Below are positions 35,937 to 44,797 of a stretch of DNA of 64,000 bases, one piece after another. The position numbers and the translations under genes were made by a program. Source of the stretch: Loktanella sp. DSM 29012 (GTDB lineage Bacteria > Pseudomonadota > Alphaproteobacteria > Rhodobacterales > Rhodobacteraceae); NCBI RefSeq assembly GCF_900110705.1, contig NZ_FOEJ01000009.1, positions 1 to 64,000 of the forward strand, read 5' to 3'. The notes beneath the pieces were generated by a model, which had not been told where the DNA came from, did no database searches, and worked only from the letters and a program-made list of their open reading frames with translations. Numbering within the stretch: position 1 is the stretch's first letter; the number at the start of each line of letters is the position of its first letter.

Positions 35937-36449
35937 TCACATGCGTGATAGCCGCTCCTCGTCATCCACAACGGCCAGGGACCCGGCACTGTCCGTCCAT
36001 GCCCACAACACGAGGTTCATGTCCGATGCCGCCGCGCCCTTGGCAAAGCTGCGAACAAGCAGACCAGCAAAACCGTCCGCCGATAGTCTGCGCGCAAGAT
36101 CCTGTGTCGGCACCGTCTGATGATCCAGCATTCTGCTGCGCCATGCGGCATCGGCAAGCAGCGCTGGCGTAACACCGTATCTTTTCAGTGCCAGTTCATC
36201 ACCCGTATCGAAAATCGGGCCAAGGTCTGCGGTGTAGGACACGAGGATCGTGGGCTGCAGACTGCCGACCTGATGGGCCTCGCGCAGCGCTGTTGCGGGG
36301 TCGAGCGCGGTATACAGCGCCGGTGTCCCCTTGGGATTGAAGCGCCCGCCGAACAGGGCCGCACCGTGCCCGGACAGGGGGGTGCGCGCATAGACCGGGT
36401 TCAGGGCCCGAAAAAGCGGCCCGGTATAGCGCCCGTGCCTGAATGGCAT
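35937..36449 (-). CDS. RES-domain toxin
   Basis: A 170-residue protein with the RES fold: FRALNPVYA at the start, GGRFNPKGTPALYTALDPAT with the conserved Arg and Tyr, and a late VRSFAKGAAASDMNLVLW containing the conserved Ser. Family members degrade NAD+ when freed from their antitoxin. The ATG shares a base with the antitoxin stop (TGATG). Confidence 0.88.
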   Translation of the reverse strand: MPFRHGRYTGPLFRALNPVYARTPLSGHGAALFGGRFNPKGTPALYTALDPATALREAHQVGSLQPTILVSYTADLGPIFDTGDELALKRYGVTPALLADAAWRSRMLDHQTVPTQDLARRLSADGFAGLLVRSFAKGAAASDMNLVLWAWTDSAGSLAVVDDEERLSRM

Positions 36450-36799
36450 CAGGCAAAGACACCGGCATCGACCGCGTCGATATATTCCAGAACCTGCTGC
36501 GCCTTGCCTTCTTGGACCAGTTGCATGGCGGTCCTGCCGTCAAAGCCGGGCAGAGGTTCGGATCGATACCACGCATAGGCGATCAGTTCCGATCCAAAGC
36601 GTGGCGACACCTTGTTCAGCACCTCGACCAGTTCGCGCAGGCGGCGCTGTGTCTTGTCCGAACCAATGCGGGCACGCCGCTGCAAGGCATCCTTGCCCAG
36701 ACCGACCGTCAAGGCGATTTCCTCGGACGACGTGCGCAGGACAGCCGCGATCTTGCGTGGTTCGAATTGTCCGGCTTCTGCAAAATGGGTGATGTGCAT
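36449..36799 (-). CDS. Antitoxin of RES toxin (Xre/MbcA/ParS toxin-binding family)
   Basis: A 116-residue protein with an Xre-like N-terminal helix-turn-helix (EPRKIAAVLRTSSEEIALTV) and the C-terminal toxin-binding domain (KVSPRFGSELIAYAWYRSEP, then LPGFDGRTAMQLVQ). ATG 36799 is preferred over an in-frame TTG at 36811. It neutralises the RES protein and probably represses the pair through the palindrome just upstream. Confidence 0.88.
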   Translation of the reverse strand: MHITHFAEAGQFEPRKIAAVLRTSSEEIALTVGLGKDALQRRARIGSDKTQRRLRELVEVLNKVSPRFGSELIAYAWYRSEPLPGFDGRTAMQLVQEGKAQQVLEYIDAVDAGVFA

Positions 36800-36820
36800 G
36801 ACGGGTTCCAACAGCTTATA

Positions 36821-36838
36821 TGACGCTATATGGCGTCA
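36821..36838. promoter_or_regulatory. Palindromic operator of the RES/Xre pair
   Basis: TGACGC and GCGTCA form a perfect 6-bp inverted repeat around TATATG, 22 bases upstream of the antitoxin ATG. This is the expected place for autorepression by an Xre-type antitoxin. Confidence in the repeat is high, in the function moderate. Confidence 0.55.
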
Positions 36839-37172
36839 CTATTACCGAATTTCAAGTGTTTCAGAAGCAAGCTATAAGTAGACCCCGATCAAAAGGGCGC
36901 GACCGACCGGCGTAATACCGTCGTCGGATGTGGGCCGGTGCGTCGCCCTCAACCGCGGCGATCTTGGCGAAAAACTCCAAGGCGCGTCTTGCATTCCTGA
37001 ACCAATTGCCCGGTTTCCACAGGGATCCCAGCGGCACCAGAGGCTGGGACCGCTCTGTTGCCAGCGTACCGGGGCGCAGCGATGGTGCGCCGGACAAGCT
37101 GGCAGCGCACGCATGCAGACTGCCCTGAACCAACCGCTATATGACATAATGTTGGTTACGCGGCGATGCGTA
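36839..37172. other. Intergenic stretch without a recognisable gene
   Basis: About 330 bases between the toxin-antitoxin promoter and csoR. Short frames exist on both strands, none with a recognisable family or a ribosome site. The segment may be eroded mobile-element or gene debris. Its right end holds a 7-bp inverted repeat (37128-37157). Confidence 0.4.
37128..37157. repeat. Inverted repeat downstream of csoR
   Basis: AACCAAC and GTTGGTT are perfect 7-bp arms separated by 16 AT-rich bases. It lies 16 bases past the csoR stop. There is no T-run on the csoR strand, so it is not a convincing terminator. Confidence 0.35.
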
Positions 37173-37445
37173 TCACCGGGACGCCTTTTGCAGCAGGCCG
37201 ATCAACTCATCGAATTTGGCGCGCTGTTCGGCCGGATCGCCGCTTAGGATCGCGGTTTCGACGCAATGGGCGGCGTGGTTTTCCAGAACCAGTCGTTCGA
37301 CACCCAACAGCGCTGACCGGATCGCGGCGGTCTGCGCCAGCACGTCCATGCAATATCGGTCCTCTTCGACCATGCGGGCCACCCCGCGCACCTGACCTTC
37401 GACGCGGGACAGCCGGTCGAGGGTTTTCTGCTTGTTGGCTTTCAT
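37173..37445 (-). CDS. csoR: CsoR-type copper-sensing repressor
   Basis: A 90-residue all-helical metal-sensing repressor. Cys32, His57 and Cys61 reproduce exactly the spacing (25 and 4) of the Cys-His-Cys copper site of CsoR, in contexts RVEGQVRGV, DRYCMDVL and ENHAAHCVETA. It is divergent from a glutaredoxin-membrane fusion, with a palindromic operator between them. Copper is the best guess for the signal; related repressors sense nickel, formaldehyde or sulfide with different ligands. Confidence 0.85.
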   Translation of the reverse strand: MKANKQKTLDRLSRVEGQVRGVARMVEEDRYCMDVLAQTAAIRSALLGVERLVLENHAAHCVETAILSGDPAEQRAKFDELIGLLQKASR

Positions 37446-37486
37446 CCGGTCACTCCTGTTCCGCCGGGTCCGGTAACCCTCTGGTC

Positions 37487-37507
37487 ATATACCCCTATAG
37501 GGTATAT
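37487..37507. promoter_or_regulatory. CsoR operator
   Basis: Perfect 8-bp arms ATATACCC and GGGTATAT flank CTATA. This is the G-tract type palindrome known for CsoR/RcnR-family repressors. It lies between the divergent csoR and glutaredoxin-fusion genes and could control both. Confidence 0.7.
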
Positions 37508-37569
37508 ACGTCACCCGAAAACGTCATGTCGCGATATGCGACATGACCACCCCTGTCAGGAGGCAGACG

Positions 37570-38358
37570 ATGTCGATCCAAACCCGCAACGTGTCTGATG
37601 TGACGACAGACCCTGCCACCGCAGCCACCCGAAAAACGGCCGTTCTGTATCGCATGGCCCTGCCCGACCACCTGTGTCCGTCCGGTCAAAAGGCGCGCTG
37701 GCTGTTGCAGTCCAAGGGGTATGACATCGACGACCGCCTGTTTCGCACCCGCCCCGAGGTCGATGCGTTCAAGGACACCTTTGACGTGCCGACCACGCCG
37801 CAGGTCTGGATCGACGGCACACGCATCGGGGGCTACAGCGATCTGCGCGTGGCCTTGACCGACCACGATCCAAAGGCCACGACCTATCGCCCGGTGATCT
37901 ATCTGTTCGTAGTGGCAGCCGCGACGGCACTGGCCTTGTCGATCGGTTTTCTGGGGGCGATCACATGGCAGACGTTGGGTTGGTTCATCTCGGTTTCGAT
38001 GATTCTGCTGGGCATGCAAAAGCTGCGCGACATCGAAAGCTTTTCCACCATGTTCCTGAACTATGACCTGCTGGCGCGCAAATGGGTGCCCTATGCCTAT
38101 GTCTACCCTTGGGTCGAAACCGGCGCTGGCGTGTTGATGACGGGGATGCTGCTGACCCCGTTTGCAGCACCAGCCGCGCTGTTCATTTCCACCGTCGGTG
38201 CCATCAGCGTGTTCAAAGCGGTCTATATCGACAAGCGAGAGCTGAAATGCGCCTGCGTGGGCGGCAATTCGAACGTGCCGCTGGGGTTCGTCAGCCTGAC
38301 CGAAAACCTGATGATGATGGGCATGGCAATCGTCATGATCGTGCTGGCCCTTAGCTAA
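37570..38358 (+). CDS. Glutaredoxin domain fused to a MauE/DoxX-like membrane domain
   Basis: A 262-residue fusion. Residues about 30-110 are glutaredoxin-like, with a monothiol active site LCPSGQKARWLL, the cis-proline stretch VPTTPQVWIDG and GGYSDL. Four membrane segments follow. The cysteine pair CACVGGNSNVPLG before the last segment resembles MauE. ATG 37570 follows AGGAGG. Divergent from csoR, so probably derepressed by copper. A role in periplasmic thiol or copper handling is inferred. Confidence 0.8.
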   Translation: MSIQTRNVSDVTTDPATAATRKTAVLYRMALPDHLCPSGQKARWLLQSKGYDIDDRLFRTRPEVDAFKDTFDVPTTPQVWIDGTRIGGYSDLRVALTDHDPKATTYRPVIYLFVVAAATALALSIGFLGAITWQTLGWFISVSMILLGMQKLRDIESFSTMFLNYDLLARKWVPYAYVYPWVETGAGVLMTGMLLTPFAAPAALFISTVGAISVFKAVYIDKRELKCACVGGNSNVPLGFVSLTENLMMMGMAIVMIVLALS

Positions 38359-38572
38359 GGTCATCCTTGTCGCGGTAATTGTCCGGGTCAAAGACCACGA
38401 AAAATTCGTAGGTACACCAACCCGCCGCGGCGCATGCGATCATTGTCCAAAGCGGCGTGCCCAACAGCAGTTCGAACAGCGCCCAGCCCCACAGCACCAC
38501 GCAGACCACCAGCCTGCGGGACCGCGGCGCAAAGAACGGCGCGCGCACGTTGATCAGGTCGCTCAAGGGCAT
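38351..38572 (-). CDS. Small hypothetical membrane protein
   Basis: A 73-residue protein with two hydrophobic segments (VVCVVLWGWALFELLL and LWTMIACAAAGWCTYEFFVV) and a charged tail. Its ATG overlaps the end of the upstream dioxygenase gene by ten bases and its stop converges on the glutaredoxin fusion. No family recognised. Confidence 0.6.
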   Translation of the reverse strand: MPLSDLINVRAPFFAPRSRRLVVCVVLWGWALFELLLGTPLWTMIACAAAGWCTYEFFVVFDPDNYRDKDDLS

Positions 38573-39726
38573 CGGCGGTTGTCCATTTCTGTCAGCGCGG
38601 CGTCCAGCCGGTCGCCGGGCCAGTTTTCGGTCAGGGCGCGACGCAGGATGTCAGCCTGCGACACCGGGGCGTTGCCGTTCAGCGGCGGGTCCGTGTCGAG
38701 GTTCGTCGGAAAGGCATAGCCTTCGGCGCTGGCCGCGATCACCGCCGCAACCTGCGCCGCCGTCATCGCGGACCCCGACAACACAGGATAGAGCGCACGG
38801 ACCATCGCCGCGCGGTCGACGCTTTCCATGGCGCGACCAAAGGCAGAGGACACCTGCAACAGCATCACCATCCGCGCGATGTCGGCACTGCGATTTTCGC
38901 CCGCCGCATGAAACAGCGCGGGATTGAAAAAGATCACGTCGCCCTTGGCCAGGGGCAGCTGGATGCAGTGATCCTCGAACAGCGCGCGGTGGGCGGGATC
39001 GTGAAACGCGACATAGCCCGGCGAATAGAGCTGCGAGAACGGCAGCAGTTTCGTAGGCCCGCTTTCGATGGGCATGTCGCAATGCGCGATGCCACCCTGC
39101 AGCGTCAGCGCAGCGGTCAGGTCATGGGCGTGTACGGGATAACGCGCGGCCCCTGCAGCGGATTGGAACCCCAGGTGATAATCGCGGTGCGCCTGCTGCG
39201 CCTTGCCACCGGGGCGCACCTGATTGACCTGGGCGGTCATCTGATAGGCCGGGCCCAGCCAGGCCTCGCAAACAGCGGCAATGGCGTCGTTGGCAAAATA
39301 CCCGGCAAAACAGGCAGGATCGCGCAGGCACAGTTTCTGCAAGGCGTTCCAGATGCGGTCATTGGCACCCGATGCCGCGAAATGGTCGCCCTTTCCCGCG
39401 CCCTGCGCCGCCTCTGCCGCGATGATGGCGTTGAACACATCCGTCGCCCGGTCGATGACGCCGGTGTCGCCATAGCTGCCGCGCAGAACGATCACCCCTG
39501 CGGATTCCCGCAGCACCCAGGCCCATTCCGCCATCAATGCCCGCCGCGCGTCCTGGTCGGCCAGCGCCGGGGCCAGGGCGTGCATGTCGTAGATTGGCAC
39601 CTGCCGCGTCACCGTCGCGGCATGGGGCACATCGGCATGATCAAGCCGCCGCCCGATCAACGCACGCAGCGTCTCTGGATCGCCTGCGTCAGCGTCGAAG
39701 TAGCCTGCTGTCCGGTCCTGCGTCAT
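38563..39726 (-). CDS. Phytanoyl-CoA dioxygenase (PhyH) family protein
   Basis: A 387-residue Fe(II)/2-oxoglutarate-dependent oxygenase. The iron-binding HxD is in QQAHRDYHLGFQ and the distal His is in NPALFHAAGENRS. It is longer than the family core, with an extended N-terminus. It follows the two Gfo/IolE-like genes in the same direction with five bases to spare, so it probably acts on the same sugar or polyol derivative. Substrate unknown. Confidence 0.82.
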   Translation of the reverse strand: MTQDRTAGYFDADAGDPETLRALIGRRLDHADVPHAATVTRQVPIYDMHALAPALADQDARRALMAEWAWVLRESAGVIVLRGSYGDTGVIDRATDVFNAIIAAEAAQGAGKGDHFAASGANDRIWNALQKLCLRDPACFAGYFANDAIAAVCEAWLGPAYQMTAQVNQVRPGGKAQQAHRDYHLGFQSAAGAARYPVHAHDLTAALTLQGGIAHCDMPIESGPTKLLPFSQLYSPGYVAFHDPAHRALFEDHCIQLPLAKGDVIFFNPALFHAAGENRSADIARMVMLLQVSSAFGRAMESVDRAAMVRALYPVLSGSAMTAAQVAAVIAASAEGYAFPTNLDTDPPLNGNAPVSQADILRRALTENWPGDRLDAALTEMDNRRCP

Positions 39727-39731
39727 GTCGC

Positions 39732-40892
39732 CTACCCCCGGAACATCGGTGGTCGCGCATCCACCCACCGGCCATCGTCACGCCCGCTGGCGGCCACGGC
39801 GAAAACGGCGGCCATGGACCGCAAGCCATCCTCGGCGCGCGGGTACAGATCGGCAGCGGGATCGACAGGCTGACCTGCGGTATGGGCGCGGATCGCGGCA
39901 GCCAGATCGAGGTAGATATTGGCAAAGGCCAGCGGCATCCCCTCGGCATGACCGATCGTGACGCGGCTGGTGCGGTCGGCCTCTGGCGACAGGTTCGCCT
40001 CGCCACGTTCGATGGTCTGCAACCGCCCGCCGAGCGGCATCCAGAACAACTGGTTGGGCTGTTCCTGCGACCACCGCAATCCGCCCTTTTCGCCAAAGAC
40101 CTGCAAGGTCAGACCGTGCTGGCGTCCCAACGCGACCGAGGATGTCCACAACCGCCCGACAGCCCCGCCGTCAAAGCGCATGTTCACCATGGCGTCATCC
40201 TCCAGCAGGCGGCTGGGGATGCAGGACACGGTGTCGGCGGACAGTTTTTCCACTTCTTGCCCGATGACGAATGACGCCATGTGCAGCGCGTGAATGCCGC
40301 AATCGGCAAATTGCGCCGACACCCCGGCTTGTGCGGGATCATAACGCCAGCGCACGCGCGGATTATCGGCGTCGGCGGCATCGGCGTGGTGACCATGGGC
40401 GAACTCTGCCTTGACCAGACGGATCGCACCCAGATCGCCGCGCGCCACCATCGCCCGCATGTGGCGCACTAGTGAATACCCGCTGTAGCCATAATTCACC
40501 GCACAGATCTGCCCGGTGGTCCGGGCGATCTTGACGATCTCTTCGCCCTCTTCGACGGTCATCGTCATCGGCTTTTCGCAAAGAACGTGAAACCCTGCCT
40601 CCAGATAGGCCTTGGTGATTTCGAAATGGGTGGCGTTTGGCGTAGCCACCGTCACAAGGTCGATACGGTCGTCGCGCCCACGCTCGCCCGCCAGCATCTC
40701 TTGCCAGTCGCCATAGGACCGGTCGGCGGCCAGACCCAGCGTCTGACCATAGGCGCGGCCCGCGTCGGGGCGGTGATCCAGTGCGGCGGCGGTGAATTCA
40801 AACGCACCGTCCAGCCCTGCACCCAGCCGGTGCGCCGGCCCGATCTGGCTGCCTTCGCCACCGCCGATCATGCCCCATCTCAGTTTCGTCAT
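39732..40892 (-). CDS. Gfo/Idh/MocA family oxidoreductase
   Basis: A 386-residue NAD(P)-dependent sugar or polyol dehydrogenase. The Rossmann start is WGMIGGGEGSQIGPAHRLGA and the EKP motif is HVLCEKPMTM near residue 108. The substrate-side histidine is in FADCGIHALHMA. The ATG overlaps the stop of the IolE-like gene as ATGA. Confidence 0.88.
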   Translation of the reverse strand: MTKLRWGMIGGGEGSQIGPAHRLGAGLDGAFEFTAAALDHRPDAGRAYGQTLGLAADRSYGDWQEMLAGERGRDDRIDLVTVATPNATHFEITKAYLEAGFHVLCEKPMTMTVEEGEEIVKIARTTGQICAVNYGYSGYSLVRHMRAMVARGDLGAIRLVKAEFAHGHHADAADADNPRVRWRYDPAQAGVSAQFADCGIHALHMASFVIGQEVEKLSADTVSCIPSRLLEDDAMVNMRFDGGAVGRLWTSSVALGRQHGLTLQVFGEKGGLRWSQEQPNQLFWMPLGGRLQTIERGEANLSPEADRTSRVTIGHAEGMPLAFANIYLDLAAAIRAHTAGQPVDPAADLYPRAEDGLRSMAAVFAVAASGRDDGRWVDARPPMFRG

Positions 40893-41797
40893 GTCACAAT
40901 CCCCTCGTCAAAGCCGATCCCGGCCAGATAATCACGGTTGGCCCGCGCATCCGCCACGGGCGACACATCCAGCGTCGGGTCGCAGTCCTGTTCGACCGTG
41001 CACCATCCCGCATAGCCCGCATCCAGCAGCAGGGCGCGCACCGCTTTGAAATCGACCTCTCCATCCGACAGGTTGCAGAAAATGCCCTGCCCGCAGGCAT
41101 CGTAGAACCCGGTGCGCTTGGCGATCACATCCGCCTTGACCACGGGGTCCGTCGTCTTGAAATGCACATAGGTCAGCCGGTCGATATGCCGTTGCATGAA
41201 CGCCAGCGGATCGAATCCGGCATAGGTGCAATGACCGGTATCAAGGCACAGTTTCAGCTGTGCAGGATCAGTTTCCAACAGGATGCGCTCGACCTCGGTC
41301 TCGAAATCCAGAAATCCGCCCGCATGGGGATGCAGTTCCGGCGTCAGGCCATAGTCATCGGCGGCCATGCGCGCGACGGTCATGATCCGATCGCGGAACG
41401 CCTGCCATTCGGCGGCATCCATCTGTTCCGCCTCGGCCGCGCGGCCCGCAGTCGGCGCACGGCGCGGCGAGATGGAATCGATGATCACCAGATGTTCGGC
41501 CCCATGCGCCTGCAAGGCGCGGCAGGTCCGCACCGCACCGTCCATCACATCATCCCAGGCGGCGGGGTCGTGAAACGGGCGGAACACCACCCCGCCGATC
41601 AGGTCCAGCGCATGTTCATCCAGCGCATCACGCAGCACGGCGGGGTCCTCTGGCATATAGCCCACGGGCCCCAGTTCGATCCCGCCATATCCCGCCGCCG
41701 CGCAATCACGCAGCACATCGCGCCAATGGGGGTTGCGCGGATCATCCGCGAATTCCACACCCCAGGAACAGGGCGCATTGCCAATACGTATCGTCAT
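40889..41797 (-). CDS. Inosose-dehydratase-like sugar phosphate isomerase/epimerase family protein
   Basis: A 302-residue xylose-isomerase-like TIM barrel similar to IolE: MTIRIGNAPCSWGVEF at the start, YGGIELGPVGYMPED, LTPELHPHAGGFL and KLCLDTGHCTYAG. IolE dehydrates scyllo-inosose. Neighbouring IolB-like and MocA-type genes support a cyclitol-type pathway, but the exact substrate is open. Confidence 0.85.
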   Translation of the reverse strand: MTIRIGNAPCSWGVEFADDPRNPHWRDVLRDCAAAGYGGIELGPVGYMPEDPAVLRDALDEHALDLIGGVVFRPFHDPAAWDDVMDGAVRTCRALQAHGAEHLVIIDSISPRRAPTAGRAAEAEQMDAAEWQAFRDRIMTVARMAADDYGLTPELHPHAGGFLDFETEVERILLETDPAQLKLCLDTGHCTYAGFDPLAFMQRHIDRLTYVHFKTTDPVVKADVIAKRTGFYDACGQGIFCNLSDGEVDFKAVRALLLDAGYAGWCTVEQDCDPTLDVSPVADARANRDYLAGIGFDEGIVT

Positions 41798-41806
41798 GGT
41801 CGGTCC

Positions 41807-42910
41807 TCAGGTCTGGGGCACATCGACCCAGCGCCGTTCCCGCGCCGAGGTCAGTGCCGCGTCGATCACCTGCGCCACGGCAAGCCCGTCGCGAAAGGTA
41901 GGGAATACGGACTTGCGTTCATGAATCGCGGTCAGGAAATCCTTGGCCTCGATGATGATCTGGTCCTGATAGCCCGTGCCGTGGCCGGGCCCCTGACAGA
42001 AAGGCGCGTAATCGGGATGCGCGGGGCCGGTCAAGATCTTGCGAAAACCGCGTGTCGCCTCGGGGCCTTCGGCCTTGTACAGCCACAGGGCGTTCTGGTC
42101 CTCTTGGTCGAACCGGATCGCGCCGCGCGTGCCGTGGATTTCATAGGCATAGCCCATCTTGCGGCCCGTGGCGGTGCGACTGGAATAGATGTGGCCCAGC
42201 ACGCCGCTGGCGAACCGGCACATGATCTGGGCGTGGTCGTCGTTGGTCACGCGCCCGCCGGGACGGTCGGTGTGCAGCGTCTCGACCTCGGCCATGACGC
42301 TGGTGATGGGCCCCATCAGGGCCAGGGCCGCATTGACCGGATGCGGGGCCAGATCGCCCATGTTGCCATTGGCCATCCCGTCGCAGCGCCAGTTGTGCGG
42401 CGCATCGGGGTCGGCCAGAAAATCCTCGGTGTGTTCGCCGCGAAACCATGTGACGCGCCCGATTTCCCCATCGGCCAGCAGTTGCCGCGCGAACTGGCTG
42501 GCGGGGGTGCGGATATAGTTGAACCCGACCATATGGGCGACACCGGATGCCTCGGCCATGGCGACCATGGCGCGGCTGTTTTCCAGCGTATCGGCCAACG
42601 GTTTTTCGCAGAACACGGGCTTGCCCGCGGCAAAGGCCGCCTGTGCCATCGCGTGATGCGTATCCGGCGGGGTGGCGATGATGACGGCCTCGACCGCAGG
42701 ATCGGCGATCAGCGTCTGCCAGTCGGGGGCGGCGCGTGCGAAACCGAAATCACGGGCATAGCGCGCCGCACTGTCCGGCGACGATGCGGCGATCATTTCC
42801 AACCGGGGACGCAGGGCGGTTCCGAACACGGCACCCACGACCGACATGGCCACCGCATGGGCCTTGCCCATATAGCCGCCACCGATGATCCCGATGCCGA
42901 TCTCGCGCAT
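41807..42910 (-). CDS. Gfo/Idh/MocA family oxidoreductase
   Basis: A 367-residue dehydrogenase with GIGIIGGGYMGKAHAVAM at the N-terminus, the EKP motif KPVFCEKPLADT, and GDLAPHPVNAALALMG carrying the substrate histidine. AGGAGG precedes ATG 42910. Head of the leftward unit and divergent from the IolB-like gene across 110 bases, where a shared operator is likely. Confidence 0.88.
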   Translation of the reverse strand: MREIGIGIIGGGYMGKAHAVAMSVVGAVFGTALRPRLEMIAASSPDSAARYARDFGFARAAPDWQTLIADPAVEAVIIATPPDTHHAMAQAAFAAGKPVFCEKPLADTLENSRAMVAMAEASGVAHMVGFNYIRTPASQFARQLLADGEIGRVTWFRGEHTEDFLADPDAPHNWRCDGMANGNMGDLAPHPVNAALALMGPITSVMAEVETLHTDRPGGRVTNDDHAQIMCRFASGVLGHIYSSRTATGRKMGYAYEIHGTRGAIRFDQEDQNALWLYKAEGPEATRGFRKILTGPAHPDYAPFCQGPGHGTGYQDQIIIEAKDFLTAIHERKSVFPTFRDGLAVAQVIDAALTSARERRWVDVPQT

Positions 42911-43019
42911 GTCACGACCTCCTCTTCGTGTAGGCGCCGTTGCGCGCGCCCCCGAAATCAGTAGCCTGCGATCTGCGCCCAGACAAGCCGGGTGCAACGC
43001 GCCGACAAAAGGACCGCCC

Positions 43020-43862
43020 ATGCACATCGCCCCCTATGACAACAGCAACCGCCCGATCGTCGATATCGACGACGACACGGTGCCGCTGAACTATTTCAAC
43101 ATCGTCAAATTGACCCTCGGGCAAAGTTTCGACTACCGCGTGCCCGGCTACGAAACCTGTATCGTGCCCGCCACCGGCACGGTCGATATCATGGTCGAGG
43201 GCGTGGCCTTTGACGGACTGGGCGGACGCGGCACCGATGTCTGGGACGGAGAGCCGGAGGGCGTCTATATCCCGTCAGGGGCCAAGGTGACGATCACCTG
43301 CACATCGGACGCGACAGAAACATTCGTTGCGGGCGCAAAATACGACAAGGTGCTGGACCCCTTCGATGTGCGCCGCGACCAGATCGACCTTGTGCAATAC
43401 GGCAGCGACGACACGAAAACCCACCGCAAGATCAAGCATATCCTGGGTCAGAAACAGGCCGACCAGGTGGGCCGCCTGTTGGTAAGCGAGCTTTATACCG
43501 TGGGTCAGGGCGGCTGGTCCGGTTTTCCCAGCCACAAGCATGACACCGACCGCCTGCCGCAGGAAACCCGCCACGACGAGACCTATAATTTCCGGTTCCG
43601 CCCCAACCACGGGTCCGGTCTGCAAATGCTGCAACGCGAGGACGGCAAACCGGGCGACGCCTATCACATCGTCGATGGTTCCACGATCTGCATCGACCGG
43701 GGCTATCATCCCTGCGCCGTGCTGCCCGGCTACGAGATGTATTATTTTACCATCCTCGGCGGTCTCAGCCAGCGGCCGCTGGTGCAGTATTTCCAGCCCA
43801 GCCATGCCGACCAGATCGAAACCATCCCCGGCATCAAGGACATGATCGCGAAATTCAAATGA
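43020..43862 (+). CDS. 5-deoxy-glucuronate isomerase-like protein (IolB family)
   Basis: A 280-residue cupin-type isomerase. The metal site is in GGWSGFPSHKHDTDRLPQET with a second part at YHIVDGSTICIDRGYHP, and PGYEMYYFTILGG is typical of the C-terminus. In inositol catabolism IolB isomerises 5-deoxy-glucuronate. The gene overlaps the aldolase as ATGA. Confidence 0.85.
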   Translation: MHIAPYDNSNRPIVDIDDDTVPLNYFNIVKLTLGQSFDYRVPGYETCIVPATGTVDIMVEGVAFDGLGGRGTDVWDGEPEGVYIPSGAKVTITCTSDATETFVAGAKYDKVLDPFDVRRDQIDLVQYGSDDTKTHRKIKHILGQKQADQVGRLLVSELYTVGQGGWSGFPSHKHDTDRLPQETRHDETYNFRFRPNHGSGLQMLQREDGKPGDAYHIVDGSTICIDRGYHPCAVLPGYEMYYFTILGGLSQRPLVQYFQPSHADQIETIPGIKDMIAKFK

Positions 43863-44713
43863 CCCTTGCGACGCTGTCCGATGTGCTGATCCCGGCGCGT
43901 GACGGTGGCTATGCCATAGCAGGGCTGGTCTGTCAGGGCTGGGAAGACATGCGCGCCTATGTGACCGCCGCCGAGGCTGAACGCGCGCCCGTGATCCTGC
44001 AGGCCGGGCCGGGCTGTCGCGCGCATACCCCCCTGCCCGTTCTGGCCGGGATGATGCGGCATCTGGCCGAGGCGGCCAGCGTGCCGGTCGTCATCCATCT
44101 GGATCACGCCCATTCGCTGGATGAATGCCGGGCCGCCATCGACCTTGGGTTCACCTCGGTGATGTTCGACGGATCGCGCCTGCCGCTGGCGGACAACATG
44201 GCACAGACAGCGCAGGTCGTGCGGATCGCGCAGGCGGCAGGCGTGTCCTGCGAAGGCGAGATCGGTTTCGTGGGCTATGACGCGGGCGTGGCATCCATCG
44301 GCACCGACCCGGCAGAGGCCGCGACATTCGCCCGCGACACGGGCGTGGACGCGCTGGCCGTCTCGGTCGGCAACGTGCATTTGCAACAGGGGGCCGGGGC
44401 CGCGCTGGACGAGGCGCGCATACACGCGATCGCGGCGCTGACCGATGTGCCGCTGGTGATCCACGGCGGGTCGGGCGTGCCGCCGGTGCAGCGCAGCGCA
44501 TTGGCGCGGGGGTCCAACATCTGCAAGTTCAACATCGGGACAGAGCTGCGCATGACATTCGGTGCTGCCTTGCGGCAGAACCTGGTCGACGACGACCAGA
44601 TTTTCGACCGCATCGACATCCTGTCCGCGACCGAGGCCTCGCTCTGCGCCGCCGCCCGCCGGATCATCGCGTCACTGGGTGTTCAGTCCCGGCACGTGTT
44701 GGATGGGATTTAG
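43859..44713 (+). CDS. Class II fructose-bisphosphate-type aldolase, 3' end recombined with an IS remnant
   Basis: A 284-residue zinc-dependent aldolase. The metal histidines are in VVIHLDHAHSLDEC and VSVGNVHLQQ, and the substrate loop is VIHGGSGVPP. In inositol catabolism the IolJ member cleaves the 6-phospho-2-dehydro-3-deoxygluconate derivative. The last dozen residues (from GVQSRHVLDGI) are encoded by sequence that on the opposite strand is the end of an IS481-type transposase. The original C-terminus has therefore been replaced. Whether the enzyme is still active is unknown. Confidence 0.85.
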   Translation: MTLATLSDVLIPARDGGYAIAGLVCQGWEDMRAYVTAAEAERAPVILQAGPGCRAHTPLPVLAGMMRHLAEAASVPVVIHLDHAHSLDECRAAIDLGFTSVMFDGSRLPLADNMAQTAQVVRIAQAAGVSCEGEIGFVGYDAGVASIGTDPAEAATFARDTGVDALAVSVGNVHLQQGAGAALDEARIHAIAALTDVPLVIHGGSGVPPVQRSALARGSNICKFNIGTELRMTFGAALRQNLVDDDQIFDRIDILSATEASLCAAARRIIASLGVQSRHVLDGI

Positions 44714-44797
44714 AATGAAACGATCTGGCTCTGAGGTCCAGATTTTGCAGTTGTATTCATAGGGGGTGAGGCCGCTCGGGGTCTTTCGCCTGCGTGC
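44672..44797 (-). mobile_element. 3' remnant of an IS481-family transposase
   Basis: Read leftward from about 44797 the frame gives RKTPSGLTPYEYNCKIW, then TSEPDRFILNPIQHVPGLNT and a stop at 44672. This is the characteristic C-terminus of IS481-type transposases. The upstream part of the transposase is missing. No paired inverted repeats or target duplication were identified. Confidence 0.75.

Noticed and set aside
36861-37147. Two overlapping 90-codon minus-strand frames between the toxin-antitoxin pair and csoR
   Set aside because: No ribosome site and no family resemblance. They compete in different frames, so neither is supported.
41162-42964. 600-codon plus-strand frame over the MocA-type and IolE-like genes
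   Set aside because: Antisense shadow of two well-supported genes, with no domain recognisable.
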